A stretch of 51,094 bases of DNA from Aeropyrum sp. (GCA_015523465.1 WAKF01000048.1:1-51094), one strand, 5' to 3'. Shown: positions 1 through 8,597, numbered from the stretch's first letter. Numbers and translations: made by a program. The notes: generated by a model not told the origin, from the sequence alone.

Positions 1-19
1 AGATGTGTATAAGAGACAG
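1..19 (+). other. Tn5/Nextera mosaic-end adapter remnant
   Basis: Bases 1-19 match the 19-bp Tn5 mosaic end used in Nextera tagmentation libraries (AGATGTGTATAAGAGACAG) at every position. It sits at the extreme edge and carries an in-frame TAA (10-12) for the coding frame that follows, so it is not part of that gene. It is best read as untrimmed library adapter at a contig end. Genomic sequence begins at base 20. Confidence 0.95.
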
Positions 20-21
20 AT

Positions 22-426
22 GTAAGGCCTGGTAGCAGCGACGTAGTACTCCTAGGCAAGAAGGTCTCTGGGAGTGCTCAGCTCAGGACCTCAGAGTTCC
101 TCCTACAGCATGGGACGCTCCTTCTAAGATTTAACCCTGAAGAGTGGCTATCTATCATACCGGTAGAGGGCCTAACGCCGCAGTCCCTCTCCTCCAAGGT
201 TTCAGGGCTCTTCGATGTACTAGGGGAAGAGGTCCCTATCGGAAAGGTTATAGATGCCATGATTCAAGGGTTTACAGAGTCATTAGGGTATAGAGAGTGG
301 TTTAGGGATAGCTTAGACCCTCGAGAGGTGGAACTATCACTGATGCTCTTCAGAGAGAAGTACTCCAGCGATGCATGGAACCTGCGGGGAGAGGCTTCCC
401 GACTCGAGTTGAAGGTGGGCATCTGA
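22..426 (+). CDS. lplA: Lipoate-protein ligase A family protein, 5'-truncated
   Basis: An open frame without a start codon runs from the adapter junction to TGA at 424-426, giving about 134 residues. It contains GKKVSGSAQ, the lipoate-ligase motif with the lysine that contacts lipoyl-AMP, followed by QHGTLLL, then KVSGLFDVLGEEVP and a KYSSDAWN-like C-terminal element. These appear in the order seen in the LplA/BPL catalytic fold. The family attaches lipoate to E2 or glycine-cleavage H proteins, in two steps through lipoyl-AMP. The N-terminal part, with the RRxSGGG substrate loop, is missing because the contig ends here. A biotin or octanoyl transferase relative is less likely given the GKKxSGSAQ motif. 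No lipoate-dependent dehydrogenase gene is visible in the window. Confidence 0.85.
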   Translation, partial: VRPGSSDVVLLGKKVSGSAQLRTSEFLLQHGTLLLRFNPEEWLSIIPVEGLTPQSLSSKVSGLFDVLGEEVPIGKVIDAMIQGFTESLGYREWFRDSLDPREVELSLMLFREKYSSDAWNLRGEASRLELKVGI

Positions 427-728
427 ATAGTATAACTATTATCAAATTACGTGAACAGTTTACTTGATACTTAATAATCTGGAATCCGGTTCACACTAAT
501 AAAATTTTCGTAACCTAGATTACCTCTCAAACTTGAGAATTAAACGGTGTCTCTTATGGCTTCAAGTGAGGGGAACGGGAGGTACTCCTCGCACCCCTCA
601 CTTGTAAAAGGGAAATGCAATAAATACGCAGACCTAGCCTTCCAGGCCCTCCAAAAGGCTAGAAAGGGCTGAAGCGAGGACACCTTCATTCTCGCTTATA
701 GAACTGAGGCGGCGTTCACTACGCCTCT
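427..728. other. Intergenic stretch, AT-rich then mixed
   Basis: Between the ligase stop and the convergent stop of the next gene there are about 300 bases with no confident gene. The first half (430-545) is AT-rich, with possible A-box sequences near 500 and 541. The second half contains only the doubtful 38-codon frame listed separately. I see no tRNA or strong hairpin. Confidence 0.5.
556..672 (+). CDS. Possible 38-residue small protein
   Basis: An ATG at 556 opens a 38-codon frame ending TGA at 670-672. The product is basic and Ser/Gly/Lys-rich (starts MASSEGNGRYSS, ends FQALQKARKG) with one cysteine. An AT-rich stretch (GAATTAAACG, about 536-546) lies just upstream, too close for a typical leaderless promoter spacing, and there is no clear ribosome site. 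I do not recognise it, and a frame this short can arise by chance. Confidence 0.2.
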   Translation: MASSEGNGRYSSHPSLVKGKCNKYADLAFQALQKARKG

Positions 729-1127
729 CTAACTAGTTTCTTCCTCGTAGGCGTCTATAGCCTCGTACACGTCAAAGACTGTAGAGCGTGTATCCCTCTT
801 AACTCTTAGTCCTGCTGCTTCCGCAGTACGGGCTGCATAGTCTACTATAGCTAGTGCTGTCTCTAACACCTCTTCTACCGCTTCCCTAACGTTCTCTATT
901 CCCTCGCTCTCGGCGTACTCCCTAACGCCCTCTTCTAAATCGCCACTAGCATAGAGTCGTACGACCGCCTCACCCCCGCTCACAGACACCTCCACACCTA
1001 TAGGAAGCTCCCCGCTGACGGCTTGAAGCCTATTCCCTTCAACCTCAACCTTAAACCCACGCCTCTCGGCCTCCCTAGCTATCTCCTTAAAGATAGACGA
1101 GGCCCCGGCCTCTCCCACGCCTATCAA
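729..1127 (-). CDS. Uncharacterised 132-residue acidic protein
   Basis: The open frame on this strand extends past 1700, but the part above about 1130 is antisense to the TIP49 gene and has shadow composition. The plausible protein starts at TTG 1127, about 25-30 bases from an AATTAA A-box, which fits a leaderless message. The 132 residues begin LIGVGEAGASSIFKEI. They contain a beta-rich middle (GVEVSVSGGEAVVRLYAS) flanked by an N-terminal helix and long C-terminal acidic helices. There are no cysteines, membrane spans or signal peptide. I do not recognise the family. It is divergently transcribed from the TIP49-like ATPase with a 73-bp gap. Confidence 0.6.
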   Translation of the reverse strand: MIGVGEAGASSIFKEIAREAERRGFKVEVEGNRLQAVSGELPIGVEVSVSGGEAVVRLYASGDLEEGVREYAESEGIENVREAVEEVLETALAIVDYAARTAEAAGLRVKRDTRSTVFDVYEAIDAYEEETS

Positions 1128-1147
1128 CCCTAAAGGCCTCTCTAGCT

Positions 1148-1200
1148 GTGAGAGGTTAATTAGGTGAAGTCCCCCCGGACCTCCCGGGAGGTGGGCTGCG
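1148..1200. promoter_or_regulatory. Bidirectional promoter with 14-bp palindrome
   Basis: The 73-bp divergent gap holds one AT-rich core, GGTTAATTAGG (about 1154-1164), that is nearly symmetric. It lies at suitable distance for both flanking genes. Downstream on the plus side is a perfect 14-bp palindrome, ACCTCCCGGGAGGT (1179-1192). Its right half, GGGAGGTG, is the likely ribosome site of the TIP49 gene (TTG at 1201). Pairing would hide that site. Confidence 0.5.
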
Positions 1201-2556
1201 TTGGAGGGCGAGGATGTGAGGGTCGAGGTTGAAAGGAGGGCAACAAGGGTATATGCCCACAGCCACATCTCTGGGCTGGGGCTCGACAAGAAGGGTAGGG
1301 CTAGGAGGGTTGGAGGGGGGCTTGTAGGGCAGGAAGAGGCTAGAGAGGCTGCTGGGATAGTTGTTGAGATGGTTAAGGAGGGGAAGCTTAGTGGCAGGGG
1401 GGTTCTGCTTGTAGGTCCTCCCGGGACCGGGAAGACTGCTATTGCCATAGCTATTGCTAGGGAGCTGGGCCCCGACACTCCCTTCGTGGCCCTCAACGCT
1501 GGGGAGCTATACTTTGGCGGCGATAAGATCGAGAGGCTAATGCAGGCTTTGAGGAAGGCTATTGGCGTGAGGATTAGGGAGAAGAGGGAGGTCCTTGAGG
1601 GGGTTGTCACAGAGTTTAAGCTTAGGAGGGGCCGGACACCCTTCTCGCCATACCCGGTAATAGCTGGCGCTAGGATTACCCTTGAGACTAATGATGATAG
1701 TTTCTCGTTCACTGTGGGCCCCGAGATAGCAGAGCAGCTAGTTAGCCTCGGGGTTAAGAAGGGCGATGTTATAATGATCGATGTGGAGACTGGAGCTGTA
1801 AGGATCGTTGGGAGAGGTAAGGGGAAGGGGGTTCACTACGATATAGACCTTTACAGGGAGGTTGAGATTCCGTCTGGGCCTGTGAGGAAGTACAAGGAGA
1901 TAGTGAAGACCGTCACTCTACACGACGTGGATATGAGTGTGGCCGCTCAGAGGACCGTTATAGCCGGCATAACAGCCTTCTTCGAGGCTGAAAGGGGGAT
2001 TACGAGTGATGATAGGAGGAGGGCGGACGAGATCGTGAAGAAGTGGGTGGATGAGGGTAGGGCTGAGATCGTCGCCGGAGTTATGTTCATAGACGACGCC
2101 CACCTACTCGACCTAGAGGCCTTCGCCTTCCTAACAAAGGCTATGGAGAGCGAGTTTAGCCCTGTAATAATACTCGCCACTAACAGGGGGATAACGAAGG
2201 TTAGAGGCACAGACATAGAGTCACCTCACGGAATACCTAGAGACCTACTTGACAGGCTCCTAATAATAACCACGAGACCCTACACCAGGGAGGAGATCAA
2301 GGAGATACTGAGGATAAGGGCCGAGGAGGAAGAGGTGCCCCTATCGGAGGACGCCCTAGAGAAGCTAACTGAGATAGGCTATGAAAAGAGTCTGAGGTAC
2401 GCCGTGCAACTTATGGAGCCTGCAAGGATCATAGCATTGAGGGAGGGCGAAACCAAGGTTAAGGCGAGGCACGTGGAAGAGGCTGCAAAGCTCTTCGCCG
2501 ACTTGAGTAGGAGTGTGGAGCTCGTGGAAAAGTATGGCGAGTTAATGTTGAAGTAG
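1201..2556 (+). CDS. TIP49/RuvB-like AAA+ ATPase (RuvBL family)
   Basis: This 451-residue protein matches archaeal TIP49-family AAA+ ATPases. It has the family N-terminal SHISGLGLD motif (about residues 21-29), Walker A GPPGTGKT (about 73-80), a long OB-like insertion domain after the first ATPase half, Walker B MFIDDAHLLD with the family's D-D-x-H form (about 297-306), sensor 1 ILATNRG (about 326-332), and a C-terminal lid helix region. The eukaryotic relatives RUVBL1/2 form hexameric rings used in chromatin remodelling and assembly of RNP and kinase complexes; the archaeal role is poorly known. It starts at TTG 1201 behind GGGAGGTGGGC. The gene converges on trpS with only 4 bases between stops. 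Confidence 0.9.
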   Translation: MEGEDVRVEVERRATRVYAHSHISGLGLDKKGRARRVGGGLVGQEEAREAAGIVVEMVKEGKLSGRGVLLVGPPGTGKTAIAIAIARELGPDTPFVALNAGELYFGGDKIERLMQALRKAIGVRIREKREVLEGVVTEFKLRRGRTPFSPYPVIAGARITLETNDDSFSFTVGPEIAEQLVSLGVKKGDVIMIDVETGAVRIVGRGKGKGVHYDIDLYREVEIPSGPVRKYKEIVKTVTLHDVDMSVAAQRTVIAGITAFFEAERGITSDDRRRADEIVKKWVDEGRAEIVAGVMFIDDAHLLDLEAFAFLTKAMESEFSPVIILATNRGITKVRGTDIESPHGIPRDLLDRLLIITTRPYTREEIKEILRIRAEEEEVPLSEDALEKLTEIGYEKSLRYAVQLMEPARIIALREGETKVKARHVEEAAKLFADLSRSVELVEKYGELMLK

Positions 2557-2560
2557 ACTG

Positions 2561-3685
2561 CTAGAACCTTGGCGCCTCTACTACCCTCCAAGCAATATCC
2601 TTAGCTTTCTCGAGCTTCCTCCTATGATCTTCTAGGAACCTCTCTAGCTTGCTCCAGGCTAGTAGCTTGCACTCGCCGCATAGTAGCCTCCCTGACTTGC
2701 AGTCCCTATACACCCTCCCTACTTCCTCCTCGGAGGGCATTAGGTGGTAGAGGTCCATGTGGTAGACCGTGCACACCTCTGGCACCCCACCCAGTTTTCT
2801 TTGCTCTTCGGCCGTAGCCCTCCCTCCGGTGAGCGCCTTGAAGAGTTTCCTTCTAGCCTCCCCTGGGGGGTCTGTGAGGAATATCGTGGAGTCGGGTCTG
2901 CTACTACTCATCTTCTTCCCATCCAGCCCTGGCTGTAGCTTGTGGTAGGTGCTTGCGGGTCTCTCTAGCTCGACCACGCCCTTCATCCTATCCGCAATGT
3001 CCCTTGTGAGCCTCAGGTGGGGGTCTTGGTCTGCGCCTACGGGGACTACCACCCACCTATATCCCCCGTACTCGTCTAGTTGGACGTGGAGTATGTCGGC
3101 TGCCTGGGTGAGGGCTGCCATCATCTTAGCCGGCGATACGTCGCCATAGATCGCCTCCATCTCGGCTGCAGTCACTTTCCCCGCGAATAGCTGTATGAGC
3201 CTGTAGTATGCTGTGCCCCTATTAGTCTGGAAGTAGAATACAGTGTCTTTAGGGTCTAGCCCGAGAGCTATCATATTAGCTATGTACTCTTCAACAGCTA
3301 TCCTTACAGCCTCCTCCCTGGGAATCCTCCTCACGATGTAAGCCTCAGCGTCAGCTATGACTACGTGCACCTTGAACCCGTGTCTCTGAAGGTAGACTAG
3401 CTGGTCCACAACCATCTTGTGCCCGAAGTGGAATTTTCCGCTAGGCATGAAGCCTGTTAGCACTGCCACAGGCTCGCCCCTAATCTTGGCCTCAAGCACC
3501 TTATCGAAGTCCCTATGCCCGAAGATTATGCCCCGGGCTATGAGGTGGCTGGGCTCCATGCCAGCACGCTTAAGGAGGGGTAGGACCTCGCTAAAGGGCC
3601 TTATACCAAAGACCTTGTATAGCCTATCATAATCCTTTATTTCGATGTGACCCCAAGGGTCGAGCCTAAAACCTTCTTCCGCCAC
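2561..3685 (-). CDS. trpS: Tryptophanyl-tRNA synthetase
   Basis: Class I synthetase charging tRNA-Trp. The sequence shows the HIGH-type motif as GKFHFGH, the KMSSS loop, and an archaeal/eukaryotic-type core (FRLDPWG near the N-terminus, GADQDPHLRLTRDIA, YHKLQPGLDGKKMSSS). A cysteine-rich C-terminal segment (CTVYHMDLYHLM, then CKSGRLLCGECK) could bind metal. The frame is open back to ATG 3793, but that extension is atypical. I prefer GTG 3685 (374 residues), placed 40-50 bases from an A-box-like GGTTTATGG at about 3727-3735 on this strand. ATG codons at 3793, 3751 and 3730 are alternatives. The gene is convergent with the TIP49 gene. Confidence 0.93.
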   Translation of the reverse strand: MAEEGFRLDPWGHIEIKDYDRLYKVFGIRPFSEVLPLLKRAGMEPSHLIARGIIFGHRDFDKVLEAKIRGEPVAVLTGFMPSGKFHFGHKMVVDQLVYLQRHGFKVHVVIADAEAYIVRRIPREEAVRIAVEEYIANMIALGLDPKDTVFYFQTNRGTAYYRLIQLFAGKVTAAEMEAIYGDVSPAKMMAALTQAADILHVQLDEYGGYRWVVVPVGADQDPHLRLTRDIADRMKGVVELERPASTYHKLQPGLDGKKMSSSRPDSTIFLTDPPGEARRKLFKALTGGRATAEEQRKLGGVPEVCTVYHMDLYHLMPSEEEVGRVYRDCKSGRLLCGECKLLAWSKLERFLEDHRRKLEKAKDIAWRVVEAPRF

Positions 3686-3821
3686 AAACGCAGACCACCG
3701 TAAGACTCCAAGGGAGATACTATCCACCATAAACCTTTCGCTAATAAACATGAAGCCGGAATATAGATTGGTTAAGCTAGGATTGGGTTGCATGCAACGC
3801 GGGAATGTATTGCACCTGCTC

Positions 3822-5744
3822 CTATAAGGCCCTCGACAACATTGCTCCTAGGGCTGCGCCGAGGATTATTGATACTATCGCTACTGCGAGTAAGAGTAGT
3901 GCTATCGGGTATCTGCTCGGGGCTTCTTGGCCTATAGCGCCTTCCCCTCCCCTACTAGTTGTAGCTGTTTGAGGACTTGGTGTCTCGGTTGACCCTGCAG
4001 TAGTAGTTTCTAGAGGCTGGGTAGCTTCTGAGGACTTCTTTTCGAATAGTGTTGAGACGGCTATGATGTATAGTAGCGCCTTACTAGCTGTGGCTAGGGT
4101 CTCTATAGGATCGTTGAAGCCCTCTAGCGAGGCTAGCGCCAGCTTAGGATATAATAGTGCCCCTGAGGGGGCGTTGGATGCGAGGGCTAGTGCAAGCTCT
4201 TTAACCCCCTCTACAGCGTTACCCGCATCCACTCTGAAGGCTTGGTATAGGTACGTGGAGGCGGCTGCTATGGCCTCGATAGAGTAGCCTGCAGCCTCTA
4301 AGGGGTTCTTGGCTGAGACTGCGAGGCTAGCCAGGTAAGCCACCCTCTCGTAGCCACCCTTACCAGTCTCTTCTCCCAGTTGGATGGCGTAGGCTGCGGT
4401 TGACGAGGCCTGGGCTTCTAGGAGGGATGCGAGGGACTCAAGCTGGCTTCCACTTATTCTCTCCCCGCTAGCCTCCGACGCTAGTCCCGCCCAGAACGTT
4501 GACCAGCTTGATAGGGATAGTGCTAGGGCTGCATGGAGGGCTCCAGTAGCGTCTACGCCTCTAAAGGGGGACACTGGCAGGTAGTACCGGTCGCCCTCCT
4601 TGACGAGCGTTTCCAAAGCTTGCTTGAACTCGTAGGAAGCCTGGGCTAAGACACCGTAAGCCTTCAATGCAGAATCTAGCCCTTCCAGCGTCGGGGCGTC
4701 TAGAGCCTTCAATTCCTCTTCCGCAGCCGAATAGGCTTCCTCGGCCTTCTCGACTAGGCTCGTTACATCATAGCTTCTCGAGGCTATAGCTTCTTCAACG
4801 CTCTGCGCAGCTACTGCATAGGCTAGTGCTATGGTGGCTTTCACGGCGGCCGAATACAACAGCCCTTCTTCCACGTCTCTCAGGGAAGCATCACGGAGCC
4901 TAACCGCCTCCTCTTCAAGCTCGTTATAAGGCTCCGAGACTAGCCTCTCAACCTTTCCCAGCGTATTAGACACGTAATCCTTTAGAGCTTCTTCAGCGTA
5001 ACTTGGGGCCTCGAGGTTATAGCCTCCCACAGAAGGCGTCATAAGTCCTAGAGCCTTCGCAGCGTCTAAGAGCGTAGATACCGATAGGACCTCCACTCCA
5101 AGGCTCTTCCCATACTTTACTAGGTCTAACTCTACGGGCCTTCTCTCCACGACTACGATAGGCCCGATCTTCCTGGTGACTTTCTCGACGTAAATGTACT
5201 TTTCCTGCCCCCGAGGTATTATGAAGACGCCTATCCCCGCGTCTGCTGCGGCTTCGAGCTTCTCTTTAAGCCCTCCTACAGGTCCTACAGTGCCGTCAGG
5301 CAGTATCATGCCCGTTGCCACGAACCGTTTCTGCGGGCATTCGCCGCTAGATAGTAGGGCGTATGTGGCTATCGCCATAGCGAGCCCCGCGCTTGGGCCC
5401 CCGACTATTATGCTGGGGGACTCTATCTCGTAGTAGAAGTTGTAAAGCCTCATGTCAACGCCTGCTGTAGCACTCGCTGCAAACGCTGCAACCCTAGCAC
5501 TACCCAGAGTGTCTATCCTGGTAGCCGGGCTTGTAGATATGAATACCTTCCCGGATCCCGGGTACTCTACGGTCACCCTTAACTTGCCGAGAACACCCTC
5601 GCCAGAGCCAGCAACCGCTGCTATGGGAGTCTCACACGATAGAATAGTGAGGTCGGATTTCGCTGTGGACGGCTGGGCTTCTAAGGGCATGGGTAATAAA
5701 AGTGCCATGAGCATGATGATGGCGAGTAGATTGGTGTGCTTCAA
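3822..5744 (-). CDS. Secreted, membrane-anchored Lon-type (S16) serine protease
   Basis: This 640-residue protein carries an N-terminal signal peptide (hydrophobic residues about 5-22), then a Lon-type protease domain (about 30-230) with the Ser-Lys dyad visible as GGPSAGLAMA (Ser118) and PVGGLKEK (Lys160). About 300 residues of alanine-rich helical repeat follow, then a Ser/Thr/Pro-rich linker (about 575-605) and a C-terminal transmembrane helix (about 610-635). No AAA+ ATPase domain is present, so this is an ATP-independent relative rather than LonB. Topology suggests the protease faces outside the membrane. Similar proteins occur in crenarchaea; substrates are unknown. It is divergent from the M16 peptidase, across 150 bp. 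Confidence 0.85.
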   Translation of the reverse strand: MKHTNLLAIIMLMALLLPMPLEAQPSTAKSDLTILSCETPIAAVAGSGEGVLGKLRVTVEYPGSGKVFISTSPATRIDTLGSARVAAFAASATAGVDMRLYNFYYEIESPSIIVGGPSAGLAMAIATYALLSSGECPQKRFVATGMILPDGTVGPVGGLKEKLEAAADAGIGVFIIPRGQEKYIYVEKVTRKIGPIVVVERRPVELDLVKYGKSLGVEVLSVSTLLDAAKALGLMTPSVGGYNLEAPSYAEEALKDYVSNTLGKVERLVSEPYNELEEEAVRLRDASLRDVEEGLLYSAAVKATIALAYAVAAQSVEEAIASRSYDVTSLVEKAEEAYSAAEEELKALDAPTLEGLDSALKAYGVLAQASYEFKQALETLVKEGDRYYLPVSPFRGVDATGALHAALALSLSSWSTFWAGLASEASGERISGSQLESLASLLEAQASSTAAYAIQLGEETGKGGYERVAYLASLAVSAKNPLEAAGYSIEAIAAASTYLYQAFRVDAGNAVEGVKELALALASNAPSGALLYPKLALASLEGFNDPIETLATASKALLYIIAVSTLFEKKSSEATQPLETTTAGSTETPSPQTATTSRGGEGAIGQEAPSRYPIALLLLAVAIVSIILGAALGAMLSRAL

Positions 5745-5894
5745 GCCCTATAGCCCTATAGTAGACTGCTATCCCAACCAAAACCCTTTAATACTATGGA
5801 GAGCTTTGAAGCCTGTCTGTAACGTGACTTGCCCCCGCTTTTTAACTAAAAGGTTTTAGGGCGGAGGACCTCCGGGTATGGTCTAGGAGATGGT

Positions 5895-7100
5895 ATGGAG
5901 GACAGCGTCAGCCTTGTAGAGCTTAATAATGGCGTGGTCGGCGGATACTATCGTGTACAGTCTGAGAGCGCTGCTATATGCGTAGCCGCGAGAGCTGGCA
6001 GCAGCTTCGAACCCCCGGGGAAGTATGGGTTAGCTCACCTAGTGGAGCACATGCTCTTCAAAGGCAACGAGTACTTCGAGTCAGGGGAGCTTGATAGGCT
6101 TGTAGAGCTGAGCGGGGGTGAGGCTAACGCTTATACTACTAGGGAGGTTATAATGGTGTGTGCCGAGTCAGTTCCCGAAAGCATAGTAAGGGTTTCACAG
6201 GCCCTAGCTAAAGCCCTCTCAGCCAAGGTTATGAGGGAAGACGAGTTCGAGGCCGAAAAGAAGGTTGTTATAGCTGAGGCCCGAGGCTACCAGTCTAGCC
6301 CAGAGGCCCTCATATTCAGGCTAGCGGCCCAGAGCGTCTGGGGCGATAGTTACCTGGGGAGGCCTATAGAGGGCTACCCTGAGACACTCGAGTCCCTGAG
6401 CGTTGAAGATGCTATGGAGTATAAGGTGAGGGGCTTCAGCTCGGAAAGAGTTTCCGTAGCAGTTGTAGGTAGCATTTCCCGAGACGACGCCCTAAACGCT
6501 ATAAGGAGCTTTGAAGGCCTTGAGCCCCTAGGGGGCCTTATAGAACCCACTCCCGTGAACCCAAGCACCTCTAGGATCGTGGAGGAGAGAGACGTTGAAG
6601 CAGCCTATATAGCCCTTTCAATCCCCATGCCCCCCCGCTACGTTGTAAAAAGCCTCCTACCCCAGCTCAGGGGGTTCATATTCAACCTTGAGGCGGGAGC
6701 CACGAGCATACTATTTAGAAAGTTAAGGGAAGAGAAGCCCCTAGCCTACAGCTACACTGTGGACTCGCAACTGACGAGTTGGGGAGGTACGCTGAGCATA
6801 GTAGCCCTTGAGGTTAGGAGGGATAGTGTGGAGGAGGCTATAGGCGAGTTGGAGGCTGCGGTTGATGAGGCCTCTCGGGGGGGTTTAGATGATGAGGAGT
6901 GGAGGGCTGGTAGGAGGAGGCTCTACAGGTTCCTTACTAGGAGGGAAGCCATTAGCAACACGGAGAGGGCTGATAATCTGGCTGCGAGCCTCCTACTATA
7001 CCGTGAGCCTCTCACGTCTGAAAGGCTTGTCGAGGAGACTTTAAAAAGCGAGTGGACTCTGCCACTCCCTAAGGCTCGAGGAGTAGCTGTTATCGTTTAG
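5895..7100 (+). CDS. M16 family zinc metallopeptidase
   Basis: The 401-residue protein contains the inverted zinc motif HLVEH (His48, Glu51 general base, His52) followed by MLFKG, and EANAYTTREVIMVCAE, both diagnostic of pitrilysin/insulinase-type M16 peptidases. A downstream acidic segment (EAEKKVVIAEA, about 116-126) supplies the third ligand in this family. The second half has the inactive M16 fold with the LREEKPLAYSYTV segment typical of the R/Y pair region. No signal peptide is visible, so the protein is probably cytosolic. The ATG at 5895 follows GGAGATGGT. Its stop overlaps the stop of the convergent permease gene. Confidence 0.88.
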   Translation: MEDSVSLVELNNGVVGGYYRVQSESAAICVAARAGSSFEPPGKYGLAHLVEHMLFKGNEYFESGELDRLVELSGGEANAYTTREVIMVCAESVPESIVRVSQALAKALSAKVMREDEFEAEKKVVIAEARGYQSSPEALIFRLAAQSVWGDSYLGRPIEGYPETLESLSVEDAMEYKVRGFSSERVSVAVVGSISRDDALNAIRSFEGLEPLGGLIEPTPVNPSTSRIVEERDVEAAYIALSIPMPPRYVVKSLLPQLRGFIFNLEAGATSILFRKLREEKPLAYSYTVDSQLTSWGGTLSIVALEVRRDSVEEAIGELEAAVDEASRGGLDDEEWRAGRRRLYRFLTRREAISNTERADNLAASLLLYREPLTSERLVEETLKSEWTLPLPKARGVAVIV

Positions 7101-8503
7101 CCGCCCTCCTTTATTACAGCGTGTATCTCGGGGAGCGAGATGAAGTATGCTGCGAAGATGAGCGCTATGATCACTATCACGGGGTTGAGCTCCTTCCACC
7201 TCCCAGTAGCAGCCTTGAGCACCACGTAGCTTATGAAGCCTAGGCCCATGCCGTCTGAGATGCTGTAGGTGAAGGGTATCCCGGCTAGGATCATGATGGC
7301 TGGGATTGCCTCTGTCGGGTCGTCTAGCTTAACTCTACTAAGCGTGGACATCATTAGCAGGCCCACTATTATCAGAGCGGGGGCTGTAGCGTAGGAGGGG
7401 ACTGCTGTTAGTACGGGCGTGAATACTAGCCCCAGCAGGAATAGTATGGCGACGACTAGGGCTGTTAGGCCCGTCCTACCTCCGCTTTCAATCCCTGCAG
7501 CACTCTCGATATAAGTCGTCACGGTGCTCGTCCCCATTACAGCTCCAAAAGTCGTTCCTAGAGCGTCGCTGAGCAGCATCCTACCTATCCCAGGGATCCT
7601 ACCCTCCTTATCCATTAACCCGGCCTTCGCCGAAAGACCTGTAATAGTACCCAACGTGTCGAAGAAGTCCACCATGAAGAAGGTGAAGACTAGGGCTAGG
7701 GCGACTGCAGGACCTAGGGATATGAGGCCCGTGAAGTCTAGCTTGAAGGCTGCTGAGAACTGAGGTAGAGAGACGACTCCCTGCGGCGGCTCTGAAACCC
7801 CTAGGACCCAGCCTAGGACCATAGCGGCTATGATCGAAATCAACAGGGCTCCAGGGACTCTCAGGGCCATTAGAGCCCCTGCAACGAGCGTGAACGCTAG
7901 AGCTATCAAGACGTCAAGACTCGTAAGCCTTTCAACGTTAAGAGCTACCCCCGGCTCGGGGCCCGCAGGTCCTACGAGATCAATAATGTTAAAGCCTATA
8001 AGCGTGAGGAACAACCCTATCCCAGCGGCTATCGAGTACTTAAGGCTCGACGGTATACTATTCGCTATAAGCTCCCTTAGCCCTGATACGCTGAGCAGTA
8101 TGAAGAGTATCCCCTCGAGGAAGACAACGGTAAGTGCTATCTGCCAGGGCTCCCTACCCTCGAGGCCTTTAGCAGCGAGGGCTGAGGCTATGAGAGGGGT
8201 AGCTACAAAGGCAAAGAAGCTGTTGAGCCCCATGCCGGGGGCGAGGGCGAAGGGGGCTCTGGCATAGAGGGCCATGATTAGGGTTGCGAAGGCAGATGAT
8301 ATAGCTGTAGCGGCTACAACACCCTCCTTCGGCACCCCCGCAGCCGAGAGTATAGCCGGGTTGACAAATAAGATGTAAGCCATTGTCATGAAGGTTGTAA
8401 GCCCAGCTATAACCTCAGTCCTAACCGTCGAGCCCTTCTCGCTGATGCCAAAGAACCTGTCTAGAGCCTCGTATAAGTTACTCACCTTACCCACCATAGA
8501 CAA
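7097..8503 (-). CDS. NCS2 (AzgA/PbuG-type) purine permease
   Basis: A 468-residue polytopic protein with about 12-14 hydrophobic segments. The N-terminus (DRFFGISEKGSTVRTEVIAGLTTFMTMAYI, given here as two overlapping signatures: RFFGISEKGSTVRTE and AGLTTFMTMAYILFVNP) is characteristic of the AzgA-like branch of the nucleobase:cation symporter-2 family. GMGLNSFFAF and the FFDTLGTITGL and GTSTVTTYIESAAGI segments carry residues that line the substrate site in the family. The expected substrates are adenine, guanine or hypoxanthine, imported with protons. The gene for GMP synthase lies about 1.2 kb beyond its 5' end but is separately transcribed. It converges on the M16 gene with overlapping stop codons. 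Confidence 0.92.
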   Translation of the reverse strand: MSMVGKVSNLYEALDRFFGISEKGSTVRTEVIAGLTTFMTMAYILFVNPAILSAAGVPKEGVVAATAISSAFATLIMALYARAPFALAPGMGLNSFFAFVATPLIASALAAKGLEGREPWQIALTVVFLEGILFILLSVSGLRELIANSIPSSLKYSIAAGIGLFLTLIGFNIIDLVGPAGPEPGVALNVERLTSLDVLIALAFTLVAGALMALRVPGALLISIIAAMVLGWVLGVSEPPQGVVSLPQFSAAFKLDFTGLISLGPAVALALVFTFFMVDFFDTLGTITGLSAKAGLMDKEGRIPGIGRMLLSDALGTTFGAVMGTSTVTTYIESAAGIESGGRTGLTALVVAILFLLGLVFTPVLTAVPSYATAPALIIVGLLMMSTLSRVKLDDPTEAIPAIMILAGIPFTYSISDGMGLGFISYVVLKAATGRWKELNPVIVIIALIFAAYFISLPEIHAVIKEGG

Positions 8504-8597
8504 AAATCCTCGGCAAGCATAAGAAAGGATTTAACCCTAATTCTTTACATCACCATGTTAACGAAAATTGAAGGAGCCGATTGAGGCTTGTAAAGGA

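Noticed and set aside
1128-1712. Long minus-strand frame continuing from the 132-residue protein
   Set aside because: The extension is antisense to the TIP49-like ATPase, whose conserved motifs are clear. Its translation is low-complexity Ser/Pro/Leu, typical of a shadow frame.
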